Shown: positions 47,101-62,100 of the stretch, piece by piece | How the letters are laid out: every line of letters begins with the position of its first letter | How positions within the stretch are numbered: position 1 is the stretch's first letter | Assembly: GCF_041381155.1 (NCBI RefSeq) | Contig: NC_091135.1 | Location: 2,869,620 to 2,933,619, forward strand | Source of the DNA: Argopecten irradians | Lineage: Eukaryota; Mollusca; Bivalvia; Pectinida; Pectinidae | Direction: 5' to 3' | DNA length: 64,000 nt | Program-made: the position numbers and the translations under genes | Notes under the pieces: model-generated | Seen by the model: only the letters and a program-made list of their open reading frames with translations | Database searches by the model: none | Told to the model about the DNA's origin: nothing

Positions 47101-50100
47101 ACTATGACGGGTAGAACCTGGGAATGATAACATATAAAAAACTATGACAAGTAGAACCTGGGATGTATCTGATGATAACATATAAAAAACTATGACGGGT
47201 GAGAACCTGGGTGATGATAACATATACTAAAAACTATGACGGGTAGAACCTGGGAATGATAACATATAAAAAACTATGACGGGTAGAACCTGGGGATGAT
47301 AACATATAAAAAACTATGCCGGGTAGAACCTGGGGATGATAAACATATAAAAAAACTATGGACGGGATAGAACCTGGGGATGATAACATATAAAAACTAT
47401 GACGGGTAGAACCTGGGGATGATAACATATAAAAAACTATGACGGGTAGAACCTGGGGATGATAACATATAAAAAACTATGACGGGTAGAACCTGCGGGG
47501 ATGATAACATATAAAAACTATGACGGGTTAGAACCTGGAAATGATAACATAAAAAAAACTATGACGGGTAGAACCTGGGGATGATAAACATATAAAAAAA
47601 CTATGGACAGGGTAGAACTGGGGAATTGATAAACATATAAAAACTATGACGAGTAGAACCTGGGAAATGATTAACATAAAAAAACTATCTGACAAGTAGG
47701 AACCTGGGGATGATAACATATAAAAACTATGACGAGTAGAACCTGGGAAATGATAACATATAAAAAACTATGACGGGTAGAACCTGGGGATGATGAACAA
47801 TAAAATTATGATATGACTGGGAGGTAAAAAACTATAAAACTGATAACAGGTAGAACCTGGAGATGATAACATACAAAAAACTATGACGGGTAGAACCTTG
47901 GAGATGATAACATACTAAAAACTATGACGGGTAGAAACCTGGGAATGATATAACATATAAAAACTATGACTGGGGTAGAACCTGGGGATGATTAACATAT
48001 ATAAAAACTATGACAAGTAGAACCTGGGGATGATAACATATAAAAAACTATGACGGGGTAGAACCTGGGGATGATAACATACAAAAAACTATGACGGGTA
48101 GAACCTGGGAATTATAACATATAAAAAACTATGACGGGTAGAACCTGGAAATGATAACATACATAAAAAAACTATGACGGGTAGAACACTGTGGGAATGA
48201 TAACATATAAAAAAACTATGACGGGTAGAACCTGGGGATGATAACATACAAAAAACTATGACGGGTAGAACCTGGGGATGATAACATACAAACAACTATG
48301 GACAGGTTAGAAATGGGGGATGATAACTTAACATATAAAAAACTATGGGTAGAAACCTGGGGATGATAACATATAAAAAAACTATGACGGGTAGAACCGG
48401 GAAATGATAACATACAAAAAAACTATGACGGGTACGAAACCTGGGGATGATAACATATAAAAAAACTATGACGGGGTAGAACCTGGGGATGATAACATAT
48501 AAAAAAACTATGACTGAAGGGGTAGAACCTGGGAAAACTTCGATGATAACATATAAAAAACTATGACAGGTATATAGAACCTGGAAATGATAACTTATAA
48601 TAAAAACTATGACGGGATAGAACCTGGGGAATGATAACATATTAAAAACTATGACGGGTAGAACCTGGGGATGATAACATATAAAAAACTATGACAGGGT
48701 AGAACCTGGGGATGATAACAATATAAAAAAAAAACTATGACAAGTAGAACCTGGGAAATGATAAACATATTAAAAACTATGACGGATAGAACCTGGGGAT
48801 GATAACATAAAAAAAAACTATGACGGGTAGAACTCGGAAAATGATAACATATAAAAACTATGACGGGTAGAACCTGGGAAATGATAACATATACAAAAAA
48901 CTATGACGGGTAGAACGCCTGGGGATGATAACATATAAAAACTATGACAGGTACAGAACCTCGGGATGCAAACTATGAACCTATGACGGATAATCCTTGG
49001 GATGATACATATAAAAACTATGACATAACATTAAGAACTATAGACGAGGGTAGTAACCTGGGGATGATAAACATACAAAAAAACTATGACGGGTAGAACC
49101 TGGGAATGATAAACATATCAAAAAAACTATGACGGGTAGAACCTGGGAATGATAACATACAAAAACTATGACAAGTAGAACCTGGGATATGATAACATAT
49201 AAAAAACTATGACGGGTAGAACCTGGGAATGATAACAATATAAAAACTATGGACGTGTAGAACCTTGCGAAAAATGATAACATATACCAAAAAAAACTAT
49301 GACGGGTAGGAACCTGGGGATGTGAATAACATATAATAAAAAAAACTATGACGGGGTAGAACCTGGGATGATAACAATATAAAAAATCAACTATGACAGG
49401 GTAGAACCTGGGGATGATATACTAAACATATGAAAACTATGACGGGTAGAACCTGGGAATAATAACATATGCAAAAAAACTATGACAGGAGTAGAACCTG
49501 GGAATGATAACATATAAAAACTATGACGGGTAGAACCTGGGAACGATAACATATAAAACTATGACGGGTAGAACCTGGAAATGATAACATATAAAAAAAA
49601 ACTATGACGGGTAGAACCTGGGGATGATAACATACAAAAACTATGACGGGTAGAACCTGGGGTATGATAACATATTAAAAACGTGTATGTCAAGGTAGAA
49701 CCTGGGGATGATAACATATATAAAACTATATGACGGGGTAGAACCTGGAAAATGATAACATATAAAAAACTATGACGGGTAGAACCTGGGGATGATAAAC
49801 ATATAAAAAAACTATGACAAGTAGAACCTGGGGATGATAACATATATAAAAACTATGACAGGGAGGTAGAACCTGGGAGGATGATAACATACAAAAAAAC
49901 TATGACGGGTAGAACCTGGAAATGATAACATATAAAAAAACTATGACAGGGTAGAACCTGGGAATGATATAACATATAAAAAACTATGACGGATAGAACC
50001 TGGGAGATGATAACATATAAAAACTATGACGGGTAGGAACCTGGGGAATATTAACATATAAAAACTATGACGGGTAGACACTACGGTAGAACCTTGGGGA

Positions 50101-53100
50101 TGATAAACATACAAAAAACTATGACGGGTAGAACCTGGGAATGATAACATATAAAAACTATTGACGGGTAGAACCTGGAAAATGATAACATTATAAAAAC
50201 TATGACAGGTAGAACCTGGGGATGATAACATATAAAAAACTATGACGGGTAGAACCTGGGAATGATAACATATTAAAAACTATGACGGGTAGAACCTGGA
50301 AATGATTAACATATAAAAACTATAACGGGTAGAACCTGGGGATGATAACATATAAAAACTATGACGGATAGAACCTGGGGATGATAACATATAAAAACTA
50401 TGACAGGTAGAACCTGGGGATGATAACATAGAAACTTGGTGATGAAAACATAAAAACTATGACGGAGTAGAACCTGGGGAATGATAAACATATAAAAACT
50501 ATGACAAGTAGAACCTGGAAATATTAACATATAAAAAGTATAACGAGTAGAACCTGGAAATGATAACATATAAAAACTATGACGGGTAGAACCTGGGAAT
50601 GATAACATATAAAAACTATGACGGGTAGAACCTGGAAATGATAACATACAAAAAACTATGACGAATCGAACCTGGGATGTTAACAATAAAAACTATGACT
50701 GATAGAACCAGGGAAAATGATAACATTACATAAAACTAAGACAGGTAGAACCCTGGAATATGATATCATGCAAAAAACTATGACGCGTAGAACCGGGGGG
50801 ATGATAAAAAAATCAAAACTTATGACGGGTAGAATCTAGGGAATTGATAACATATAAAAAACTATGACATGTAGAACCGTGGGAATCGATGGCATATAAA
50901 AAACTATGACGGGTAGAACCTGGGAAATGGATAATATAATAAAAAACTATGACGTTGGAAGAACCTGGGGATGATAACATACACTAAACAACTATGACGG
51001 GTAGAACCTAGGGAATGATAACATCATAAAAAACTATGATGGGTAGAACTTGTAGGATGATAACATTGAAGTTAAAAACTATGTAACGGGTAAGAACATG
51101 GTGATGATATCACTTAAAAACGATGACGGGTAAGAATCTGGGATGATAACATATAAAAAAACTATGACGGGTTGAAACGGGAGGATAATGATAACATATA
51201 AAAAAACTATGACGGGTAGTAAACCAGGCGATGATAACATATAAAAAAACTATGACAAGTAGAAACCTGGGGATGATAACATACCAAAAACTATGACGGG
51301 TAGAACCTGGGATGATAACATTAAAAAACTATGACGGTAGAACCTGGAAATGATAACATACAAAAAACTAATGACGGGTAGAACCTGGGGATGATAACAT
51401 ATGCCCCAATAAAAAACTATGACGGTTATAGAACCTGGAAATGAAACATATAAAAAACTATGACACGAGTAGAACCTGGGGATGATAACATACAAAAACT
51501 TATGACAAGTAGAACCTGGGGATGATAACATATAAAAACTATGACAGGGTATAACCTCTGGGGATGATAACAATATAAAAACTATGACGGGTAGAACCTG
51601 GGGATGATAACGTAAAAAAACTATGACGGATAGAACCTGGGGATGATAAACATAATATAAAAACTATGACGGGTAGAACCTGGGGATGATAACATATAAA
51701 AAACTATGACGGATAGAACCTGGGGATGATAACATATAAAAAACTATGACGGGTAGAACCGTAGGGAAATGATAAACATATAAAAAAACTATGACAAGGA
51801 GTAGAACCTGGGGATGATAACATATAAAAAACCTATGACGGGTAGAAACTTTGGGAATGATAACATATAAAAAACTGTATGGAAACGAAGACATATAAAA
51901 ACCTGGGGACCCAGGATGATAACATATAAAAACTATGACGAGTTAGAACCTGGAAAGATGATAACATACAAAAAACTATGACGGGTAGAACCTGGGGATG
52001 ATAACATAAAAAAACTTATGACGGGTAGAACCTGGGGATGATAACATTACAAAAAAACTATGACGAGTAGAACCTAGAAATGATAACATATTACAAAAAA
52101 CTATGACGTTAGAACCTGGAAATGATAACATAGTAAAAAACTATGACGGGTAGAACCTGGGATGATAACATATAAAAAACTATGAGGGTAAGAACCTGGG
52201 GATGATAACATATAATAAAAACTATGACGGGTAGAACCTGGGAAATGATAACATAACTAAAAACTATGATCGGCGTAGAAACCTGGGAATGATAACATAT
52301 AAAAAAACTATGACGGGTAGAACCTGGGAATGATAACATATCAAAAAACTATGACAGGTAGAACCTGGATGATAAAACATACAAAAACTATGGACGGGTA
52401 GAACCTGGTAATGATAACATATAAAAACTATGACGGGTTAGAACCTGGGGATGATAACATATAAAAAAAAACAATGACGGGTAGAACCTGGGGGATGATA
52501 ACATATAAAAAACTATGAGGTAGAACCTGGGGGATGATAACATACATAAAAACTATGACGGGTAGAACCTGTGGGAATGATAACATATAAAAAACTATGA
52601 CGGGTAGAACCTGGGAAATAATAACATACAAAAAACTATGACGGGTAGAACCTGGGGATGATAACATATAAAAAACTATGACGGATAGAACCTGTGGATG
52701 ATAACATACAAAAAAAAACTATGACGGGTAGAACCTGGGGGATGATAACATATAATAAAAACTATGACGGGGTAGAACCTGGGGATGATAACATATAAAA
52801 ACTATGACAGGTAGAACCTGGGGATGATAACATATAAAAACTATGACGGGTAGAACCTGGGAATGATAACATATAAAAACTATGACATGTAGAACCTGGA
52901 ATCGATGACATATAAAAAAAAAACTATGACGGGTAGAACCTGGGGATGATAACATACAAAAAATTATGACGGTAGGAACCTGGGAATGATAACATATAAA
53001 AAAAACTATGACGGTAGAACCTGGGGGAATGATAACATATAAAAACTATGACGGGGTAGAACCTGGGGATGATTAACATAACATAAAAAAACTATGACGG

Positions 53101-56100
53101 GCTTTAGAACCTGGGGAATGATAACATACAAAAAAAACTATGACGGGTAGAACCTGGGGGATGATAACATATAAAAACGATGACGTAGTAGAACCTGGGA
53201 GGGGGAATGATAACATACAAAAAACTATGACTGGTAGAACCCTGGAAATGATAACATATAAAAAAAAACTATGAACGGGTAGTAGAACTTAGGGATGATA
53301 ACATACAAAAAACTATGACGGGAACGTTAGAAACCTGGGGATGATAACATATAAAAACTATGACGGGTAGAACCGGGAAATGATAACATACAAAAAACTA
53401 TGACGGGTAGAACCTGGAAATCGATAACATATACAAAAAAAAACTATGACGGGTAGAACCTAGGATGATAACATATAAAAAACCTATGACGGGTAGAACC
53501 TGGGGATGATAACATACAAAAAACTATGAGACGGGTAGAACCTGGGATGATAACATATAAAAACTATGACGGGTAGAACCTGGGTAAATGATAACATACA
53601 TAAAAACTATGACGGGTAGAACCTGGGGGATGATAACATATAAAAACTATGACAGGTAGACCTGGGGATGATAACATACAAAAAACTATGAGGGGTAGAA
53701 CCTGGGATATGATAACATATAAAAAAACGATGACGGGTAGAACCTGAAAAAAAAAATGGGGGATATCGGGATACCTGGAAATAATAACATACAAAAAAAC
53801 TATGACGGGTAGAACCTAGTGATGATAACATATATAAAAAACTATGACGATAGAACCTGGGGATGATAACATAACATATAAAAACTATGACGGGTAGAAC
53901 CTGGGGGATGATAACATATAAAAACTATGACTAAGTAGAACCTGGGGATGATAAACATATAAAAACTAATGACGGGTAGAACCTGGGAAATGATAACATA
54001 TATAAAAACTATGACTAGGTAGAACCTGGGGAATGATAACATATTAAAAACTATGACAAGTAGAACCTGGGGAAATGATAACATAAAAAAACTATGACGG
54101 GTAGAACCTGGGGATGATAACATATAAAAAAAAAACTATGACTGGTAGAACCTGGGGATGATAACATAAACATACAAAAACTATGACACGGGTAGAAACC
54201 TGGGGATGATAACATAATAAAAACTATGACGGGTAGAACCTGGGGATTGATAACATATAAAAACTATGACGGTAGTAGAACCTGGGGATGATAACATATC
54301 AAAAACTATGACAAGTAGAACCTGGGGATGATAACATATAAAAACTATGACGGGTAGAACCTGGGGATGATAACATATAAAAACTATGACGGGTAGAACC
54401 TGGGGATGATAACATATAAAAACTATGACGGATAGAACCGGGAAATGATAACATACAAAAAAAACTATGACGGGTAGAACCTGGGGATGATAACATATAA
54501 AAACTATGACGGATAGAACCTGGGAATGATAACATATAAAAACTATGACAGGTAGAACCTGGGGATGATAACATACAAAAACTATGACGGGTAGAACCTG
54601 GGAATGATAACATATAAAAAAAACTATGACGGGTAGAACCTGGGGATGATAACATACAAAAAACTATGACGGGTAGAACCTGGGGATGATAACATACAAA
54701 AAACTATGACGGGTAGAACCTGGGGATGATAACATATAAAAACTATGACGGGGTATGAACCTGGGAAATGAATAACATACAAAAAACTATGACGGGTTGA
54801 AAGCCTAGAACCTAGAGGATGATAAACATATGCAAAAAACTATGACGGGTAGAACCTGGAAAATGATAACATATAAAAAACTATGACGGGTAGAACCTGG
54901 GGATGTATAACATACAAAAAAACTATGACGGGTAGAACCTGGGATATGATAACATATACAAAACTATGACACGGTAGAACCTAGGAAATGATAACATATA
55001 AAAACTATGACGGGTAGAACCTGGGGATGATAACATATAAAAACTATGACGGGTAGAAAACCTGGGGAATGATAACATACAAAAACTATGACGGGTAGAA
55101 CTGGAGGATGATAACATTCAAAAAAACTATGACGGGTAGAACCTGGGGATGAATAACATATTAAAAACTATGACGGGTAGAACCTGGGGATGATAACATA
55201 AAAAAACTATGACGGGTAGAACCTGGGGATGATAACATATAAAAACTATGACGAGAGTAGAACCTGTGGGATGATAACAACAATAAAACTATGACGGTAG
55301 AACCTGGGGATGATAACATATGACAAATAAAAACTATGACGGGGTAGAACCTGGGAAATGATAACAAATACAAAAAACTATGACGGATAGAACCTGGGAA
55401 ATGATAACATACAAAAAAAACTATGACGGGTAGAACCTGGGGATGATAACATACATAAAAAACTATGACGGGTAGAACCTGGGGAATGATAACATAAAAA
55501 AAACTATGAACGGGTAGAACCTGGGGAAATGATAACATATAAAAAACTATGATACGGGTAGAACCTGGGGATGATAACATACAAAAACTATGACGGGGTA
55601 GAACCTGGGGATGATAACATATTAAAAAACTATGACGGGTAGAATGGAAATGATAAAACATACAATAAAAACTATGACAGGTCAGAACCTGGGATGAGAT
55701 AACATAAAAAACTATGACGGGTAGAACCTGGAGATGATAACATACAAAAAAACTATGACGGGTAGAACCTGGAAATGATAACATATAAAAAAACTATGAC
55801 AGGTAGAACCTGGGGATGATAACATAATAAAAACTATGACGGGTAGAACCTGGGGATGATAACATAAAAAAACTATGACGGGTAGAACCTGGGGATGATA
55901 ACATATAAAAACTATGACGGGTAGAACCTGGAAATGATAACATAACATATAAAAACTATGACGGTAGAACCTGGGGATGATAACATATAAAAAAAACTAT
56001 GACGGGTAGAACCTGGGGATGATAACATATAAAAACAACTATGACGGGTAGAACCTGGGGATGATAACATATAAAAAACTATGACGGGTAGAACCTGGAA

Positions 56101-59100
56101 ATGATAACATATAAAAACTATGACGGGTAGAACCTGGGAATGATAACATATAAAAACTATGACGGGTAGAACCTGGGGATGATAACATATAAAAACTATG
56201 ACGGGTAGAACCTGGGGATGATAACATATAAAAACTATGACGGGTAGAACCTGGGGATGATAACATATAAAAACTATGACGGGTAGAACCTGGGGATGAT
56301 AACATATAAAAACTATGACGGATAGAACCGGGAAATGATAACATACAAAAAAAACTATGACGGGTAGAACCTGGGGATGATAACATATAAAAACTATGAC
56401 AGGTAGAGCCTGTGGATGATAACATATAAAAAAATATGACAGGTAGAACCTGGGGATGATAACATAAAAACTATGACGGGTAGAACCTGGGGATGATAAC
56501 ATATAAAAACTATGACGGGTAGAACCTGGGAATGATAACATATAAAAACTATGACAGGTAGAACCTGGGGATGATAACATACAAAAACTATGACGGGTAG
56601 AACCTGGGAATGATAACATATAAAAAAACTATGACAAGTAGAACCTGGAAATATTAACATATAAAAAGTATAACGAGTAGAACCTGGAAATGATAACATA
56701 TAAAAACTATGACGGGTAGAACCTGGAAATGATAACATATAAAAAAAAACTATGACGGGTAGAACCTGGAGATGATAACATACAAAAAACTATGACGGGT
56801 AGAACCTGGAAATAATAACATATAAAAAAACTATGACGGGTAGAACCTGGGGATGATAACATATAAAAACTATGACGGGTAGAACCTGGGGATGATAACA
56901 TATAAAAAACTATGACGGGTAGAACCTGGGAAATGATAACATACAAAAATACTATGACAAGTAGAACCTGGGGATGATAACATATAAAAAAACTATGACG
57001 GGTAGAACCTGGGGATGATAACATATAAAAACTATGACGGGTAGAACCTGGGGATGATAACATATAAAAACTATGACGGGTAGAACCTGGAAATAATAAC
57101 ATATACAAAACTTATGACAGTAGAACTGTGAATGATAACATATAAAAACTATGACGGGTAGAACCTGGGGATGATAACATATAAAAAACTATGACGGGTA
57201 GAACCTGGGGATGATAACATATAAAAACTATGACGGGTAGAACCTGGGGATGATAACATATAAAAACTATGACGGGTAGAACCTGGGGATGATAACATAA
57301 AAAAACTATGACGGGTAGAAAACCTGGGGATGATAAACATAAAAAAACTATGACGGGTAGAACCTGGGGATGATAACATATAAAAACTATGACGGGTAGA
57401 ACCTGGGAATGATAACATATAAAAAAAACTATGACGGGTAGAACCTGGGGATGATAACATATAAAAAACTATGACGGGTAGAAACCTGGGAAAATGATAA
57501 CATACAAAAACTATGACAGGTAGAACCTGGGATGATAACATATAAAAACTATGACGGTTTAGAACCTGGGATGATAACATACAAAAACTATGACACAGGG
57601 GTAGAACCTGGGGATGATAACATATAAAAACTATGACGGTAGATAACCTGGGGATGATAACATATAAAAAACTATGACGGGTAGAACCTGGGGATGATAA
57701 CATATAACAAAAACTATGGACAAGTAGAACCTGGGGATGATAACATATAAAAAAACTATGACGGGTAGAACCTGGGGATGATAACATACAAAAACTATGA
57801 CGGTGTAGAACCTGGGGATGATAACATAAAAAACTATGACGGGTAGAACCTGGGGATGATAACATACAAAAAACTATGACGGGTAGAACCTGGGGATGAT
57901 AACATATAAAAACTATGACGGGTAGAACCTGGGGATGATAACATATAAAAACTATGACGGGTAGAACCTGGGGATGATAACATATAAAAACTACGACGGT
58001 AGACGGGTAGAACCTGGGGAAATGATAACATACCAAAAAAACTATGACGGGGTAGAACCTGGAAATGATAACATATAAAAAACTATGACGGGTAGAACCT
58101 GGAAATGATAACATACAAAAAACTATGACAAGTAGAACCTGGGGATGATAACATACAAAAAACTATGACAAGTAGAACCTGGGGATGATTAACATATAAA
58201 AACTATGACGGGTAGAACCTGGAAATGATAACATAAAAAAACTATGACGGGTAGAACCTGGGGATGATAACATATAAAAACTATGACGGGTAGAACCTGG
58301 GGATGATAACATACAAAAACTATGACAAGTAGAACCTGGGGATGATAACATATAAAAACTATGACGGGTAGAACCTGGGGATGATAACATATAAAAACTA
58401 TGACGGGTAGAACCTGGGAATGATAACATATAAAAACTATGACAGGTAGAACCTGGGGATGATAACATACAAAAACTATGACGGGTAGAACCTGGGAATG
58501 ATAACATATAAAAAAAACTATGACGGGTAGAACCTGGAAATGATAACATATAAAAACTATGACGGGTAGAACCTGGAAATGATAACATATAAAAAAAACT
58601 ATGACGGGTAGAACCTGGAAATGATAACATACAAAAAACTATGACGGGTAGAACCTGGAAATGATAACATATAAAAACTATGACGGGTAGAACCTGGGGA
58701 TGATAACATATAAAAACTATGACGGGTAGAACCTGGGGATGATAACATATAAAAAAAACTATGACGGGTAGAACCTGGGGATGATAACATACAAAAAAAA
58801 CTATGACGGGTAGAAACCTGGGGATGATAACATATAAAAACTATGACGGGTAGAACTGGGGATGATAACATATACAAAAACTATGACGGATAGAACCTGG
58901 GAATGATAACATATAAAAACTATGACGGGTAGAACCTGGGGATGATAACATACAAAAACTATGACAAGTAGAACCTGGGGATGATAACATATAAAAACTA
59001 TGACGGGTAGAACCTGGGGATGATAACATATAAAAACTATGACGGGTAGAACCTGGGGATGATAACATATAAAAACTATGACGGGTAGAACCTGGGGATG

Positions 59101-62100
59101 ATAACATATAAAAACTATGACGGGTAGAACCTGGGGATGATAACATATAAAAACTATGACGGGTAGAACCTGGGGATGATAACATACAAAAACTATGACA
59201 AGTAGAACCTGGGGATGATAACATATAAAAACTATGACGGGTAGAACCTGGGGATGATAACATATAAAAACTATGACGGGTAGAACCTGGGGATGATAAC
59301 ATACAAAAAAATATGACGGGTAGAACCTGGGGATGATAACATATAAAAACTATGACGGGTAGAACCTGGGGATGATAACATATAAAAACTATGACGGGTA
59401 GAACCTGGAAATGATAACATATAAAAAAACTATGACAGGTAGAACCTGGGGATGATAACATATAAAAACTATGACGGGTAGAACCTGGGGATGATAACAT
59501 ATAAAAACTATGACGGGTAGAACCTGGGGATGATAACATATAAAAACTATGACGGGTAGAACCTGGAAATGATAACATATAAAAAAAAAACTATGAATGA
59601 TAACATATAAAAACTATGACGGGTAGAACCTGGGGATGATAACATATAAAAAAACTATGACGGGTAGAACCTGGGGATGATAACATATAAAAACTATGAC
59701 GGGTAGAACCTGGGGATGATAACATATAAAAACTATGACGGATAGAACCTGGAATGATAACATATAAAAACTATGACGGGTAGAACCTGGGGATGATAAC
59801 ATATAAAAACTATGACGGGTAGAACCTGGGGATGATAACATACAAAAAACTATGACGGGTAGAACCTGGGGATGATAACATATAAAAACTATGACGGGTA
59901 GAACCGGGAAATGATAACATATAAAAAACTATGACGGGTAGAACCGGGAAATGATAACATACAAAAAAAACTATGACGGGTAGAACCTGGGGATGATAAC
60001 ATATAAAAACTATGACGGGTAGAACCTGGGGATGATAACATATAAAAACTATGACGGGTAGAACCTGGAAATGATAACATATAAAAAAAACTATGACGGG
60101 TAGAACCTGGGGATGATAACATATAAAAAAACTATGACGGGTAGAACCTGGGGATGATAACATACAAAAAAACTATGACGGGTAGAACCTGGGGATGATA
60201 ACATATAAAAACTATGACGGGTAGAACCTGGGAATGATAACATATAAAAACTATGACGGGTAGAACCTGGAAATGATAACATATAAAAAAAAAACTATGA
60301 CGGGTAGAACCTGGGGATGATAACATACAAAAAACTATGACGGGTAGAACCTGGGGATGATAACATATAAAAACTATGACGGGTAGAACCTGGGAATGAT
60401 AACATATAAAAACTATGACGGGTAGAACCTGGAAATGATAACATATAAAAAAACTATGACGGGTAGAACCTGGGGATGATAACATATAAAAACTATGACG
60501 GGTAGAACCTGGGGATGATAACATACAAAAACTATGACGGGTAGAACCTGGAGATGATAACATACAAAAAACTATGACGGGTAGAACCTGGGGATGATAA
60601 CAATTAAAAACGATGCCGGGTAGAACCGGGAAATGATAACATACAAAAAACTATGACGGGTAGAACCTGGGGATGATAACATATGCAAAAAACTATGACG
60701 GGTAGAACCTGGGGATGATAACATATAAAAACTATGACGGGTAGAACCTGGGGATGATAACATATAAAAACTATGACGGGTAGAACCTGGGGATGATAAC
60801 ATATAAAAACTATGACGGGTAGAACCTGGGGATGATAACATATAAAAACTATGACAGGTAGAACCTGGGGATGATAACATATAAAAACTATGACGGGTAG
60901 AACCTGGGGATGATAACATATAAAAACTATGACGGGTAGAACCTGGGGATGATAACATATAAAAACTATGACGGGTAGAACCTGGGGATGATAACATATA
61001 AAAACTATGACGGGTAGAACCTGGGGATGATAACATATAAAAACTATGACGGGTAGAACCTGGGGATGATAACATATAAAAACTATGACGGGTAGAACCT
61101 GGGGATGATAACATATAAAAAAACTATGACGGGTAGAACCTGGGGATGATAACATACAAAAAACTATGACGGGTAGAACCTGGGGATGATAACATATAAA
61201 AACTATGACGGGTAGAACCTGGGGATGATAACATATAAAAACTATGACAGGTAGAACCTGGGGATGATAACATATAAAAACTATGACAGGTAGAACCTGG
61301 GGATGATAACATACAAAAACTATGACGGGTAGAACCTGGGGATGATAACATATAAAAACTATGACGGGTAGAACCTGGGAATGATAACATATAAAAAAAA
61401 CTATGACGGGTAGAACCTGGAAATGATAACATATAAAAACTATGACGGGTAGAACCTGGAAATGATAACATATAAAAAAAACTATGACGGGTAGAACCTG
61501 GGGATGATAACAATTAAAAACGATCACGAGTAGAACCTGGAAATGATAACATATAAAAACTATGACGGGTAGAACCTGGAAATGATAACATATAAAAAAA
61601 ACTATGACGGGTAGAACCTGGGGATGATAACATACAAAAAACTATGACGGGTAGAACCTGGGGATGATAACATATAAAAACTATGACGGGTAGAACCTGG
61701 GGATGATAACATACAAAAAAAACTATGACGGGTAGAACCTGGGGATGATAACATATAAAAACTATGACGGGTAGAACCTGGGGATGATAACATACAAAAA
61801 CTATGACGGGTAGAACCTGGGGATGATAACATATAAAAACTATGACGGGTAGAACCTGGGGATGATAACATATAAAAACTATGACGGACGGGTAGAACCT
61901 GGGGATGATAACATATAAAAACTATGACGGGTAGAACCTGGGGATGATAACATATAAAAACTATGACGGGTAGAACCTGGGGATGATAACATATAAAAAC
62001 TATGACGGGTAGAACCTGGAAATGATAACATATAAAAACTATGACGGGTAGAACCTGGGGATGATAACATATAAAAAAACTATGACGGGTAGAACCTGGG